From positions 25,481,008 to 25,545,007 of the forward strand of contig NC_016133.3 in the NCBI RefSeq assembly GCF_000005505.3: a stretch of DNA of 64,000 nt, written 5' to 3'. This document shows positions 31,397 to 45,147 of the stretch, piece after piece. Source of the stretch: Brachypodium distachyon. Lineage: Eukaryota; Streptophyta; Magnoliopsida; Poales; Poaceae. Under the pieces are notes generated by a model, which was not told the origin of the DNA, did no database searches, and saw nothing but the letters and a program-made list of their open reading frames with translations. Numbering within the stretch: position 1 is the stretch's first letter; each line of letters opens with the position of its first letter. Position numbers and translations under genes: made by a program.

Positions 31397-34300
31397 GGTA
31401 TCGTAATCGGCACCTTCCGCCTTAATACTTTTGAAGCACTCGTACCGTTTGATACCGGTGCATCGCATTCTTTCATCTCAAGGAGTTTTGTGCATAAGAA
31501 TGGGTTAACCACTAGTACCTTAGTGAACCCTATGAAGGTGAAGTCACCTGGGGGAGAGATGATAACGGCTTATGAATGCCAAATGCTGGCACTAGGAATT
31601 GGAAAACACAACTTCCCCACAGACCTGATAGTGTTAGGATCGAAAGGCTTGGATGTAATCCTAGGAATGGATTGGCTAGCCAAATATGAAGGACTTATAG
31701 ATCGTGTCAAGAGGACAATTACACTCACAACCCCGGAGAAGAAGCGAATCCGCTTCAAGTCAACCTATGAACTTGAGATACCCAAGGTAAATTCTCTTAA
31801 GGAGGTTAGCCTAGAGGATGTGCCGATAGTGAAAGAATATCCGGATGTGTTTTCAGAAGAATTACCAGGCATGCCACCTGACCGTGATGTGGAATTTCTT
31901 ATCGAGTTGTTGCCTGGAAGTGGACGTATAGCCAAGAGACCGTATAAGATGGCTGTAGATGAGTTAAAGCAACTGAAGAAGCAACATGCAGAACAGTTGG
32001 CAAAAGGATTTATTCGCCCTAGCTCATCACCTTGGGGAGCACCTGTTCTATTTGTGGAAAAGAAGGACAAGAGCCAAAGGATGTGCATAGACTATCGTTC
32101 ACTAAATGAGGTGACGATAAAGAACAAGTACCCATTACCCATAATCAATGATCTATTTGATCAATTGAAAGGAGTCTGTGTATTCTCAAAGATTGATCTT
32201 CGGTCGGGATATTTTTAGTTAAAGATCCGAGAAGAGGATATACCCAAGACGACATTTACCACCAGATATGGCTTGTATGAGTATACGGTGATGCCTTTTG
32301 GATTGACCAACGCACCGTCATACTTCATGAATATGATGAACAAGGTATTTATGGAATATTTGGACAAGTTCGTCATCGTGTTCATCGACGACATTTTGAT
32401 CTACTCGAAGAGCAAAGAAGAACATGAAGGACATTTGCGTCTAATTATGGAAAAGCATAGAGATCACAAGCTTTATGCCAAATTCAGCAAGTGTGAATTT
32501 TGGCTGTCCGAAGTAGGTTTCTTGGGACACATAGTGCCAGGAGACGGAGTTGTTGTTGACCCTGCTAAGGTAGCAGCAGTAACTGAATGGGATGCCCCCA
32601 AGAACGTCGGTGATGTTCGCAGCTTCTTAGGACTTGCTGGATACTACAGGAGGTTCATTGAGGATTTCTCCAAGATAGCGAAACCCATGACTGAACTTCT
32701 AAAGCAAGAGAAGAAATTTAAATGGACTGATAAGTGTGAAGAAAGTTTTCAAGATTTGAAGTAGAGATTAGTGTCTGCACCCATCCTTGTTTTACCCAAC
32801 CTGCTAGAAGACTTCCAAGTATACTGTGACGCCTCGCGTCTAGGATTGGGATGTGTTTTGATGCAAGGAGGAAGAGTTGTTGCATACGCCACACGACAAC
32901 TTAAGAGTCACGAAGGAAATTATCCCACTCATGATTTGGAGGCACTACCTCATGGGAAAGCATTGTGAATTGTTCACCGATCACAAGAGCTTGAAGTATA
33001 TATTCACATAGAAGGAGTTGAATTTGAGACAAAGGAGATGGTTAGAGTTAATCAAGGATTATAATTTGAATCTGCAATACCATCCAGGCAAGGCTAACGT
33101 AGTAGCCGACGCTTTAAGCCGCAAGGGCTATGTCAATGGACTTACAGCTGGAGAGTTACCCTCTGAATTCTGTGAGCAATTCAAAGACCTCAGATTAGAG
33201 ATAGTTCCGGAAGGTTACCTAGCTACCTTGGAAGTACAACCCACCTTGCCGGACAGAATTAGAGAAGCCCAGAAAGATGACTCGGAAATTAAAGAAATAA
33301 AGGATAATATGATTGCCGAAAAGGCGAAAGGATTCATTGAGGATAACCAAGGTACCATATGGTTTGAGAAACGTATTTGTGTGCCACAGGACCCCGAGAT
33401 CAGAAAGCTAATACTTCAAGAAGCTCACGATTCACCATACTCGATTCACCCCGGGAACACAAAGATGTACATGGACTTGAAAAAAAAATTTGGTGGACAA
33501 GATTGAAGCGAGATATCGCTGAGTACATTGCTCTGTGTGATGTGTGTAGCAGACTCAAAGCTGAACATCAGAAACCGGCTAGATTACTACGACCGTTGCC
33601 AGTGCCAGACTGGAAATGGGATAAAATAGGCATGGAGTTTATCACCGGCTTGCCGAGGACAAGGTCTGGTTATGATTCAATATGGGTTGTAGTTGACCGC
33701 TTGACCAAGGTTGCCCATTTCATACATATGAAGACCACTTATACAAGTGCTCAGTTGGCCAAACGCTATATGTCTAGGATTGTGTGCCTACACAGAGTTC
33801 CTAAAGGGATCGTCTCAGACAGAGGTACTCAATTTACTTCAAGATTTTGGGGACAATTGCACGAGTCTCTAGGCATGAGATTGGAGTTTAGCACAACGTT
33901 TCATCCACAGATGGATGGACAAACTGAAAGAGTAAACCAAATCCTCGAGGATATGTGAAGAGCTTGCGCTCTGGACTATGGTTCTAGCTGGGATGAGAAT
34001 CTACCATATGCAGAGTTCTCATACAACAACAATTTTCAATGAAGTATTGGGATGGCACCTTTCGAAGCTTTGTAAGGCAAGAAATCCAGAACACCTTTAC
34101 TATGGGATGGAGTAGGAGACCGTAGCTTATTCGGACCCGACATGATAAAGGATTCCGAAGAGAAGGTCAGGCTGATTCGAGACAGACTGAAGATTGCTCA
34201 ATCCAGGCAGAAAAGTTACGCAAATTCCAAGCGTAGGGAAGTCACCTATGAGGTTGGTGACAGAGCGTATCTCAGAGTTTCTTCGATACGCGGAGTTAAG

Positions 34301-34690
34301 AGATTCGGGATTAAAGGAAAATTAGCACCATGCTTCCAAGGTTTTAGCACGCCAAGGAGAGGTAGCTTACAAGTTGGAATTACCTGAAGTGTTGACAAGC
34401 GTCCACGACGTGTTCCACGTGTCGCAGTTGAAGAAATGTCACCCGGAAATGGCCGATACGCCACCGAGGGATACAATTCCACTTGAAGAAGTCGAGATTC
34501 AAAGCGATCTCACTTATGATCTTGGATACAGCTGAGAGGTATACTCGTTCCAAGACCATCAAATTCTGCAAGGTACAGTGGAATCACCACACCGAAGAGG
34601 AAGCTACGTGGGAACGCGAGGATGATCTTCGAGAAGACCACCCACACCTTTTTGCTACCCAACAGGAATCTCGAGGACGAATTCATCTTA
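31397..34690 (+). pseudogene. Tek1 pol: protease, RT, RNase H, integrase, chromodomain
   Basis: The protease active site [10 protein letters not shown] is at 31451-31480. RT spans about 31850-32700 with the catalytic FIDD motif at 32391-32402. RNase H follows from about 32815 (VYCDAS). Integrase has an HHCC region (~33420-33560), then the core with a D in 'WDKIGMEF', D in 'VSDRGTQF' and E in 'TERVNQ'. A chromodomain lies at about 34460-34660 (WEREDDL). Lesions: TAG at 32216-32218 and 32762-32764; a deletion in RNase H near 32945 between short TTTGGAGG-like repeats; TAG near 33009; a frameshift in the A-run 33480-33489; TGA at 33956-33958, two more stops near 34040 and 34070; and a small deletion near 34335. 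Not functional. Confidence 0.88.
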
Positions 34691-34699
34691 AGGGGGTTA
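34688..34699 (+). promoter_or_regulatory. Tek1 polypurine tract
   Basis: TTAAGGGGGTTA a few bases before the 3' LTR start at 34704. The same motif on the minus strand precedes the Tek2 LTR at 45918-45934. Confidence 0.65.
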
Positions 34700-35677
34700 G
34701 GTATGTAACATCCCATTTTTCAAAACCCTTCATATGCATTGCATTTCATAAACATCATGTCACCTTTGCATTTAATCCCATTTAAAACCCTAAAGTTTAG
34801 CTCAGAAAAACCCTTTAACAAAAATGCTTTTCTTTGAATCTGGCCCTTTTCTTGCTTTTGGTTAATTGCATTTTAACCCATGAGGGTTTAGGCATAAAAC
34901 AAAGGGGTTTAATGCATTTATAAAGCTACCCCAATTATTGGCTTTCAAATTTGATTTGAAACACTAATTATTTTAATAGCTAAAAAGCCCTAAAGGCTAG
35001 TTTATAGGCAAAAGTATTTTTAAATATTTTATTTTGAGGGATGTCCCAAAAGTTGAATCATATGAAAATATGATTTTACAAATTTTGTTGCAATTTATTT
35101 GGATTGAATTGGAGCTTTGAATCAAAATTTGTATTCAAAAATAGAAAATAGAAAAAGAGAAGGAAAAGAAAGGAAACAGCGGCTGGCCCGGCCAATTGGG
35201 CCGAACCGGCCCACCTACCTAGCACGCCGAGCCAGGCCGCGGCCCAGCGCCCGAGCCGCTTGAAGCAACCGCCCCCGTACACGGGTTCGCTCTCTGTGCT
35301 TTAGTGCTAGTCCCTGGATGAAGCGACCACCCCCGTATACGGGTTCGATCTCTGTGCTTTAGTGCTAGTCCCTGGATCGACTGACTAGCACACACAGTTT
35401 CAAGATGTAATATCATAGAACAAAGGTCTCGTTATTACAATGTATCATCTAGAATTTAAAAGATACTTACAACTCGCATAACCTCACGGGTTAGCTGGAA
35501 ATAAAACAACTGTTTAGCAACGGAAAACGGAAGATACAAGGGCACATCAACACCACGGTGAGAGCGTGTTGGAATGTAAGCCCGTAACCCAAACATGCAG
35601 AACGTACATCTTACTCGTCGTCGGAGCTTCCTGCATCATTAAACGATGCAGCCAATAGGGTCAATACATTGAATGTA

Positions 35678-36180
35678 TGTAACATCCCAATTTTCAAAAT
35701 TCTTCATATGCATTGCGTATCATAAGCATCATGTCACCCTTGCATTTGATCACTTTCAAAACCCTAAAGTTTGCCCAGAAAACCCTTTTGCAAAAATGCT
35801 TTTATTTGATTTTGGGCTTTGATCTTGCTCTTGAGTATTTGCATTTTTAACCCATGAGGGTATTGTGGTAAAAAGGGATTTAATGCATATATATAGAGCT
35901 ATCCCATTAATTGGCTTTTGAAAGTATTTTGAAAAATAATTTGTTTCGATAGCCTAAGGGACCCAAAAGCCATTTTATAGGCAAATTTATTTTTTTAAAT
36001 ATTTTATTTTGAGGAAATTCTTGTTCCAAAAGTTAGATCATATGAAAATATGATTTTACAAATTTTGTTACATTTTATTTGGAGTGATTTGGAGCTCCGA
36101 ATCAATTTTGAGGTTCAAAAACAGAAAATAGATAAAAGAAAAGGAAAAACCGGCCGAACCGGCCAAACCGGACCGACCGG
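35678..36180 (+). repeat. Left arm of Solo-3 inverted repeat
   Basis: TGTAACATCCCAATTTTC onward. The reverse complement of 37490-37989 matches along its length with scattered substitutions. The GC-rich stretch after it (36180-36850) is ordinary LTR sequence; open frames there (for example 36439-36864) are composition artefacts. Confidence 0.8.
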
Positions 36181-37489
36181 TCAAACCGGACCGAACCGGA
36201 CCGGCTCCGCCCAGCCCGAGCCGCCCGCTCTCCCTGACCGGTGGGACCCACGCGTCATCTTCAACCTCCGTCCGAAAAATCCGGCCACGCACGCCCACGA
36301 ACTGCCCACGACTCCACCTCCGATTTCTCCGCGCTTGGGCCGTTTTCTCCAAATCCTTGCGCGTCACCCCGAAGGCCTCGCTTTTCTCCTCCACTTCCCC
36401 CAAACCCCACGTCCAATTTCAAACCGGTTAGAAAGTAATTGCTCGTCGGAGTTCGTTGCTGCCACCGCCGTTCTTCGCGTTTCTCCGCCGTTCCGGTGAG
36501 GTTCTCCCCGCGCCACTCCCCTAGCCTCTCGCCTCTCCCTGTCCCAAACGCCGTGACGCGCTCGCCTTGGTGTTTGGCCGCCGCCGCCGCCGCGCTCCGT
36601 TCCGTCCGCCGTCTTCTCCGACGCCGGCCGCCGCCCGCGCGTCGCACCGCCTCTGGTCGCCGCTCGCGGTTTGCCCCGCTCCGCCCGCGCACCGCCCGCC
36701 GCGTCCTGCGCCCCGCGCCACCGCCGTCGCACCGCCTCCGGTCGCCGCCCGCGCTGCCCCGCGCCGCACGCGCCTCTCGCCCGCCGGCCGCCGCCACCGG
36801 CCGGAACCCTAGAAACCGGCCAGTCCCGCCATGCCACGTGGCAGGGTTTTTCTTTTTATTTTAATTCGGCCGGATTGGATAATGCAATTTTGCAGAAAAG
36901 CCCCTACAACTTCAAAACCCCATATCTTTTAAACCGTTTGTCCAAAATTTACGATCCACACCTTTCTGGAATCGTCACAACTTGTAGAATATTTTGGCAC
37001 TGTTTAAATTCAGTTTTGAACAACTTAGACAGTAGCTATTTACAGAATGGTTGAATATGGTTTAAATTTCAAATGAATTGTTTCAAAATAGTTTTGAGCA
37101 TGTTATCTTGCTGTAAAATTATTTAAACTTGTTCTCTATCCATTAGGACCAGAAAAGAAATTATATTGTGTATAATCATGGCATACAAGTTAAATATTGC
37201 TCTATGTTACAAAAGCCGCTCAATCTTTTGTTTTAAACCCTATCCATGTTTCATGCATATTTGTTAACTCCTTATTGGTGTATAATCTGTCCAAATCATT
37301 TGAAAAACTTTTCAAAACAGAAACAAAACTTTTTACTTTAGAAGTAACCTTCGTTGTGCATCATCATAGCATATGCATCATGGCATGGTTTTTGTATGGA
37401 ATGTTGTGTTTATTGTGTGTGTTTCTTTTATTTTAGATTGTGTGGAGTGTATTTCTCTAGGTTAATAGGAGCATGGGTGTGTCTACCCC

Positions 37490-37989
37490 GGTTCGGTCCG
37501 GTTCGGCCGGTTTTCCTCGGTTTTTCCTTTTCTTTTATCTATTTTCTGTTTTTGAACCTCAAAATTGATTCGAAGCTCCAAATCACTCCAAATAAAATGC
37601 AACAAAATTTGTAAAATCATATTTTCATATGATCTAACTTTTGGAGCAAGAATTTTCTCAAAATAAAATATTTAAAAATACATTTGCCTATAAAATGGCT
37701 TTTAGGGCCCTTAGGCTATCGAATCAAATTATTTTTTCAAAATATTTTCAAAAGCCAATGTATGGCATAGCTCTATATATGCATTAAATCCCTTTTTACC
37801 ACAATACCCTCATGGGTTAAAAATGCAAATACTCAAGAGCAAGATCAAAGCCCAAAATGAAATAAAAGCATTTTTGCAAAAGGGTTTTCTGGGAAAACTT
37901 TAGGGTTTTGAATGTGATCAAATGCAAGGGTGACATGATGCTTATGATATGCAATGCATATGAAGAATTTTGAAAATTGGGATGTTACA
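37490..37989 (-). repeat. Right arm of Solo-3 inverted repeat
   Basis: The LTR head in minus orientation, ending GATGTTACA at 37989, joined at 37489/37490 to plus-strand sequence (CTACCCCG|GTTCGG). Confidence 0.8.
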
Positions 37990-40399
37990 CTGGATCGACT
38001 CTAGCACACACAGTTTCAAGATGTAATATCATAGAACAGAGGTCTCAATATTACAACGAATCAGCCAGAATTTAAAAGGTACTTACAACTCGCATAACCT
38101 CACGGGTTAGCTGGAAATAAAACACCTGTTTAGCAACGGAAAGTGAAAGATACAAGGGCACCTCAACACCACGGTGAGAGCGTGTTGGAATGTAAGCCCG
38201 TAACCCAAACAAGCAGAACGTACATCTTACTCGTCGTCGGAGCTTCCTGCATCATTAAACGATGCAGCCACTAGGGTCAATACATTGAACAAGATTCACT
38301 AGGAGTTATATCAGAACCTACCAAGTATATGCATAATGTGGCAAAGTGGGGTACAAGGCTATTTGCATAAAAGCTTAGTTATTGAATCCTATCTTTTAAT
38401 CAAATAGAATATTTATCACTATTTGACACGGGGTAGCCACACCCATGCTCCTATTATCCGAGAGCACATTGATGTGGATTCATCAATTGCTCCTACCCTG
38501 TTCAACCATTCATTTTATTTAAGAAGTTAGAATGAGTGAGACTTTCCTTACAGCTCCACATCTAGTCGCTCAAAATGTCCGTTGCCGGGGACACGGCTAA
38601 GCACTTACTTTTGACGCTCTCGAGAGTTTGTACACATTCCCCACAAGAAACCGACGTGTTAATCCCTTGCTGTCCTCAGGGTAGAGTAGCAACGGCATCG
38701 ATTACGAGATTTTCAGAGGTAATTTCCTAAACCACGAGAGAATCACGCTCCCCCTACACGGCTACCTCAGTACAATTCCTCGGGTCTAGGTTCATACAAC
38801 TTACTCTTGTCTCGCCAGAGCCCATATAGCATTGTGGTTGTACTAGAAGCTTCTAAATAGGAAACTAGTCCAGTCTCGGTTACCCCAGGTGGCATTCCAC
38901 ATTTGCAACGTAGGCGCTCCCCGAATCCACGGGAGAGACGTCCATGGACGATCCATTCCTGAATCCACAGGAACTCGACTCAGAGGGACCCATAGAAATG
39001 GACCTGACGCCGCTAATCCTCAAAATCTTCAAAGCAGCCCACCCAGGACGGTTCATTGAATTATTTGTTTTGCCTTACTTCTAACAAAACATTTCTTATC
39101 GCCAAAGGCATAACAATATCATAATATAGTTATTTCCCCCACGATACTACCATAGCCTAGCATTCAACTACAATCGATGGCAATTTTGGTAGCAAGGTAA
39201 TGGCGAGGGTAAACTAAACTACCTGGGATTTACAGCTAGCATAGAAGTACGAGTAATATTCCTAATGCAACTAATAAAACATCTAGTGCATAGTAAAAAT
39301 ATTTAGGAGAATGATCAAAGTGAACTTGCCTTGTCCAAGGTTGTGGTGGTTCTCGCACTCTTCGCAACAACAATGATTACACTCCACAGAATCTAAAATA
39401 AAAGAAACATACACACAATAAACACAACATTCAATACAAAAGCCATGCCATGATGCATATGCTATGATGATGCACGCAAGGGCTACTTCTAACGTACAAA
39501 GTTTCGTTTCTGTTTTGAAAAGTTTTTCAAAAGATTTGGACAGATTATACAACAACAAGTGGTAACTAATATGCATGATACATGAATAGAGTTTAAAACA
39601 AAAGATTGTGCGGCTTTTGCAACATAGAGCAATATTTAACTTGTATGCCATGATTATACACAAAATAATTTCTTTTCTGGTCCTAATGGACAGAGAACAA
39701 GTTTAAATAATTTTATAGCAAGCTAACATGCTCAAAACTATTTTCAAACAATTCATTTGAAAATTAAACCATATTCAACCATTCTGTAAATAGCTTCTGT
39801 CTAAGTTGCTCAAAACTGCAATTAAATAGTGCCAAAATATTCTACACGTTGTGACGATTCCAGAAAGGTGTGGATGACAATTTTTGGACAAACGGTTTGA
39901 AAGATACGAGGCTTTGAAGTTACAGGGGCTTTTCTGCACGTGGCAGAACACAAGGGGCCGCAGCCTAGGGTTCCGGCCGGCGGGGCGAGCTTGCCGGATG
40001 GCGGCGGGGCGAGCAGGCAGAGGCGGCGCGTGCGGCAAGCGGGCGCAGCGCGGGCGGGCGGGCGGCGGGCGGCGCCTGCGCTGGGGAAGAAGGCAGACGG
40101 TGGCGGCCAAACTCAAAAGTGAGCACGTCACGGCGTTCGGAACGAGGAGAGGAGAGAGGCTAGGGGGTTGGCACGGGGAGAACCTCACCGGAACGGCGGA
40201 GAAACGCGAAGAACGGCGGTGGCAGCAACGAACTCCGGCGAGAAATTAATCTCTAACCGGTGCGAAATTGATCGTGGGGTTTGGGGGAAGTGGTAGAGGG
40301 GTTCAGGTGCTTCGATATGACGCGCGGGGTTTCTGATTTGGAGGCTCGTGCGCGAAGAAATCGGAATGGAAGCGTGGGCGACTCGGACGGTGCGTGGCC

Positions 40400-41399
40400 A
40401 TGCTAACCATGGATACGACCATTAGAACCCTAATTGTTGGTATATCTAATAACAATTATAATCAAGTGAATTCAATTACAAAATGTTTTCAATATGTTAC
40501 TTGCAAAGAGGCGGAGCTACTATCTTGTGTAATCTTATTATGTAGGCATCTTATTGAACTTTACAAGTCCAAAGTGAAGATAAAGTGTGATAGCCTGCAA
40601 AGGGAGATTCAAAGTGAAGCCTATCAAGTCTACTTTCCAACAAATCAAACGGCACATGATTCGGAGCTTGCTAGAGAAAGATATCACGAATTAAAGTTGA
40701 ATCCGATCCGGGTCCGAACTGTCAGGAGACCCGAATTTGTTTTAATCACCCAGGCCACATACGGAGTCCAAATCAAGCAAACAAGTACTTGTTGGAAAGG
40801 TAATTACAAGACCTTTCCAACGGATCTAGCCCCATCAAGAGATTCGACTCGTGCTGACCATGGCAGACAAAACAAGCTGACGGATCTGTTTTTCTGTTTC
40901 CTAAAGAGTTGTAGTTTGTTAGGGAAGTTAGAGATAGAGTTGGATTTCGGCCTCCTTACTCAAGGTGGACGAAAATATCTGTCTGTCCTCCTATTTATAC
41001 CCCATGAGCCCCCATATGAAGCCTTGGGTTTTGTTTAGTTAAAAGTTAGCCATTGCTACTACTTCGTGTAATCGCGTGTGTTGGTTAGACCACCTGTTTT
41101 ACCTTTCGGAACCCCAACTTATCGTCTCGTTGAGACATTGGTTTGATATAGTATATTCGCAATTTTAGATTGCATCCGCTGTTTATCTTGTTCTTGCTTG
41201 TTCTTCGATTGCTTGCAGGAACAAAGACCTTCGTGGTCACGTTGATCGTGCCCCCGCGTGATCAATAACCCTCTGGAGTTGGTGTATCGATTGCTAAGGC
41301 GCTGCCTGCTAGGCCGTAGTCGGATCGTCAACGACACCTCCTACCCAAATCGAGAGTTATCAATCTCATCGAAAGATCGGGCCACCCGCACCCGTTTCA
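40400..41399 (+). repeat. GU-C 5' LTR, 5'-truncated
   Basis: 1000 bp ending CCCGTTTCA, followed by CG and the PBS. The U3 frame (40394-41038) is open and extends seven codons past the usual stop because CCTAAGG became ATATGAA-like. Confidence 0.9.
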
Positions 41400-41401
41400 C
41401 G

Positions 41402-41413
41402 TGGTATCAGAGC
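41402..41413 (+). promoter_or_regulatory. GU-C primer binding site
   Basis: TGGTATCAGAGC, initiator tRNA-Met complement, two bases after the LTR. Confidence 0.85.
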
Positions 41414-42994
41414 TTAAGGTTGCTCGGTGAGATTTTTCCAGTTTATCCCTAGTTTAGATCTGTTTTTACCTATCGTCCAGAAAAAGCCAAACAAAAATTA
41501 GAATTAGTTACCTTGTCCTAGAACCAATCTGAGCCTTGCAATTTTCACTTTAGTATTTGCATTGTTGAATCTTTGCTGCATTAATCGTGTCGAGTTGCTG
41601 GATTAGATTGGATCGTTTTTCAGATTTTTTCTACTAGATCGAACTTGCTTTTGGTTTTCTTGTTCTTCGTGTGACGCAGGTTTCCTTCATCAATCTTCCG
41701 CCGCCAAACTTCCTGCCACACCACCGCCATAATCTTCCGCCGCCACCATATCTTCCACCGAGTCCCTCTTCGAGTCCTACACCGAGTCCCTCTTCGAGTC
41801 CTACACCGAGTCCTTCTTCCAGTCCTACACCGAGTCCCTCGTCGAGTCCTACATCGAGTCGGCAAGTTATAGTTTTCAGCCGCGAGTTCGAGTCCGAGTC
41901 CAATCAAGAGTGCTTTTGGAAAGTGTTTCATAATAGATCGAATTTTGTTTAGAGATCAAGTTGTTCGGAAAGTTGTGAAAAAAAAGGAAGGGAAAGAAGA
42001 AAAAAAAGGAAGAAAGAAAGAAAAAAAAAACGAAAAAAAAGAGAGAGAAAGAGTTCGAGTCAGTTTCGGACCCGAGTCCGAGTAGAATTTTAGTTTCGGG
42101 TGGGTTTGACCCGTGTTCAGTAAAGCGGACGTATCTTTTGCATACCAACTCGGATTTGGACGTTCTTGGACTTTTTGGAAAGCTCACGACGAGGCACATC
42201 AGGAAATATCCAGGGCACAGCCCTGCACTTTGACCCTCAAATTCGGCATCTAAGGTGGACTTTTCGAGCTCCAAAGTTTCTGCACCCGTTTTACGGCACC
42301 GGGGCAGCGCAGTATATCTCAGTTTTCTCCACCGTCCGATCTCCGTTTCGAGTGATCTTGCACTTGTTGGAAAGCTTGTTTTGATACGCTTCTAACCCAT
42401 ATTTTCTCATATTTTTCTGAATGTTTCTTACTGCAGCCTTTGCTGTTCTTCGACAGACCGACGTACAGTTTTCCGGTCCTTCTTTCGCGTGAGTTTCTGG
42501 GGTTAAAAAAAAAAGAAAAAAAAGAAGAAGAAAAGAAAAAGAAGCCAAACAGAAGGCCACAAAAAGAAAAAAGAAGAAAAAAAATCTCAGGGATTTACTT
42601 GTTGTGCCATCTTTTGATCTTTCTATCCTATCTTCTTAGTATCTAGGCTTAGATTGTTTCTGTAATTCGTTCTTATCGACTCCAGCAGTTAGGACTAGCA
42701 TTATTGAGCATATTTTCAACTTTGCATTGCTGATTTGATTATTTGCTATTCTTTGCTACTCACAAAAGCCTCCAAGCTCCACAGATTCTACACCTAGGTT
42801 GGTTTGTTACCGAGGCATCGATACATTTAATCTTCGGAGGGCTTGGTCACGCCGCTGGCCATCACCTTCCTGTTTTGCATGGTAAGAACTTGTAAGAACT
42901 TGATTTTTAGCTTGAGAGTTGAGCGACTTGTAGCCACATCCTAGTAGTTGATAGGAACATATTACTGTGATTTGTTTCTTGTTTTCTACTAACC
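41414..42994 (+). other. GU-C leader
   Basis: Same layout as the GU-B leader: four 24-bp repeat units (about 41757-41868) and purine runs (about 41978-42052 and 42506-42585), then TACTAACCATGACAG at the gag start. No sense-strand gene. Confidence 0.75.
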
Positions 42995-45147
42995 ATGACA
43001 GGACTTACACGAAGCATGGCAACTAGACCGATGCTATCCCGTGACCGCGATGAGTGTTTTTCACCACATCCATCCTCCTCGTCTCTTGTTGACATTGGCA
43101 AGGAAAAGGTATATCGCAATCCTTGTAATGTCAATAATTGTTTTGGACCTTTCTTTGATGGAAATAATGATGCTGAAGCTTATATTGATTGGGAAATAGC
43201 TCTAATTGAGCAATTCACATGCTTCCATGTACTAGATAGTCGTAAGGTCCAAATTGCTAGTAGTAGATTTCGTTTTGATTCATTATCATGGTGGAGTGAG
43301 ATAGTTAGAGAAAACAAAATACCTCACACTTGGATTGATATGAAGAAAATCATGAGAGAAAAATATGTTCCTCCAAGTTATGCTTATGAGTTGCGTTCCA
43401 AATTACGACGTTTGACACAAGATGATAAAACTGTTGATGATTACTACCATGAGTTCCAAATTTTAACCTTGCGATCTGGTTTAGATGAAACAGAACAAAG
43501 AAACATGGATAGGTTTTATTATGGGCTTAACTTTGAAATTTCTTACATGATTGAATATGGACAATACGACTCAATATTGTGTTTGCTTAATCTTGCTCGT
43601 GAAGCTGAGAAAAAATTGGAGAGAAGGCGTACTAGAAGTGAGTTGAGCCTACAAGGTAATGATAAAGAGGATCATGTTGATGAACTGAATATGACGTGTG
43701 ATGAAATAAATGAGATACTTGATGAATTTTCTGCCCCATGTAAAATTGTTGATTTACTTGCTGATTTGAGTACACCCATTTATTCAAATGATAATGATTT
43801 ATGTGAGGAGATACCTACTGTTTTGGAAGAGACTTGTGATGCGATGATTAAATTTGATTTATGTTGCGTTGAATTAATTAAACATGAAGAAGTGTTTCCT
43901 ATGGTTAAGCCTAATAATTCTTTGTGTTCTATTAAACTTGATGCACCTATATATTTGTCACATGCAATGGATAAAGTTTCTGAGTTAACAATTTCAGAAT
44001 CTTTTGCTAATGCCCATGGATACACTATTCAATTAATTGGAGAACATGATGTCAACAATAAACTTTTGGTGCATCAGATTTGCATTGCTTGTGATAACTT
44101 TCTTGATTTGAGAGACAACAATATTTTGCGTATGCTCAATCATTTTGATATGACCTCTAATATTGGTGATAGTTGTAGGACAAAAACTTGAGGCATGATT
44201 GCACATTGACGCATGTTGTAGCTCGCCATTTGGGAATTTTGAATTATTGTTCACCTACATTAGGATGGTTTAATGATGAGAATTACAAATTAAAATGTGA
44301 TACTTGCCGTTGGAATATGACTATTAATCTTTTGCACTATTATGAGTTTTATTTATGTGAAACATCGAATGTGCAGCATGGGAGTGGAGTTAAAATTGAT
44401 GACATATACATATACCATGCACACACTTTGTCTATTTTGCAAGTCTCTTTTCAGCACAAACGACGCCGAGGACGGCTTTCCTTTCAAGAAAGGGAGGATG
44501 ATATGGACATGCTAACCATGGATACGACCATTAGAACCCTAATTGTTGGTATATCTAATAACAATTATAATCAGGTGAATTCAATTACAAAATGTTTTCA
44601 ATATGTTACTTGCAAAGAGGCGGAGCTACTATCTTGTGTAATCTTATTATGTAGGCATCTTATTGAACTTTACAAGTCCAAAGTGAAGATAAAGTGTGAT
44701 AGCCTGCAAAGGGAGATTCAAAGTGAAGCCTATCAAGTCTACTTTCCAACAAATCAAATGGCACATGATTCGGAGCTTGCTAGAGAAAGATATCACGAAT
44801 TAAAGTTGAATCCGATCCGGGTCCGAACTGTCAGGAGACCCGAATTTGTTTTAATCACCCAGGCCACATACGGAGTCCAAATCAAGCAAACAAGTACTTG
44901 TTGGAAAGGTAATTACAAGACCTTTCCAACGGATCTAGCCTCATCAAGAGATTCGACTCGTGCTGACCATGGCAGACAAAACAAGCTGACGGATCTGTTT
45001 TTCTGTTTCCTAAAGAGTTGTAGTTTGTTAGGGAAGTTAGAGATAGAGTTGGATTTCGGCCTCCTTACTCAAGGTGGACGAAAATATCTGTCTGTCCTCC
45101 TATTTATACCCCATGAGCCCCCCTATGAAGCCTTGGGTTTTGTTTAG
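42995..45147 (+). pseudogene. GU-C gag-U3 ORF (subfamily 2), one frameshift
   Basis: ATG at 42995. 398 codons are open to 44191, then a single-base loss relative to GU-B near 44180 (AAAAACTTGAGG versus AAATAACTTATGG) shifts the frame. It continues at 44188-45147 through the PPT and into the 3' LTR (44499). The gag N-terminus (residues ~28-50) differs from GU-B/GU-A- and matches GU-A+, while the C-terminal half and U3 match GU-B closely. The stop lies seven codons later than in GU-B. One base separates this copy from a full ORF. Confidence 0.8.

Larger units (their letters stand above)
35319..37989 (-). mobile_element. Solo-3: rearranged solo LTR with fold-back
   Basis: Flanked by CTGGA at 35314-35318 and 37990-37994. 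Outer parts are minus strand: LTR tail 35319-35677 and LTR head about 37490-37989. Between them lies a plus-strand LTR head and middle (35678-37449) plus about 40 bases of a later LTR segment (37450-37489). The two heads form an inverted repeat of about 500 bp per arm (35678-36180 and 37490-37989), similar but not identical. Confidence 0.75.

Noticed and set aside
30542..31468. 308-codon minus-strand frame
   Set aside because: Lies opposite Tek1 gag and zinc knuckle; a shadow of the sense frame.
36261..36864. Long GC-rich open frames on both strands
   Set aside because: Same LTR region as above, open on both strands with no domain; a mirror version appears at 39775-40249 in the Tek2 LTR.
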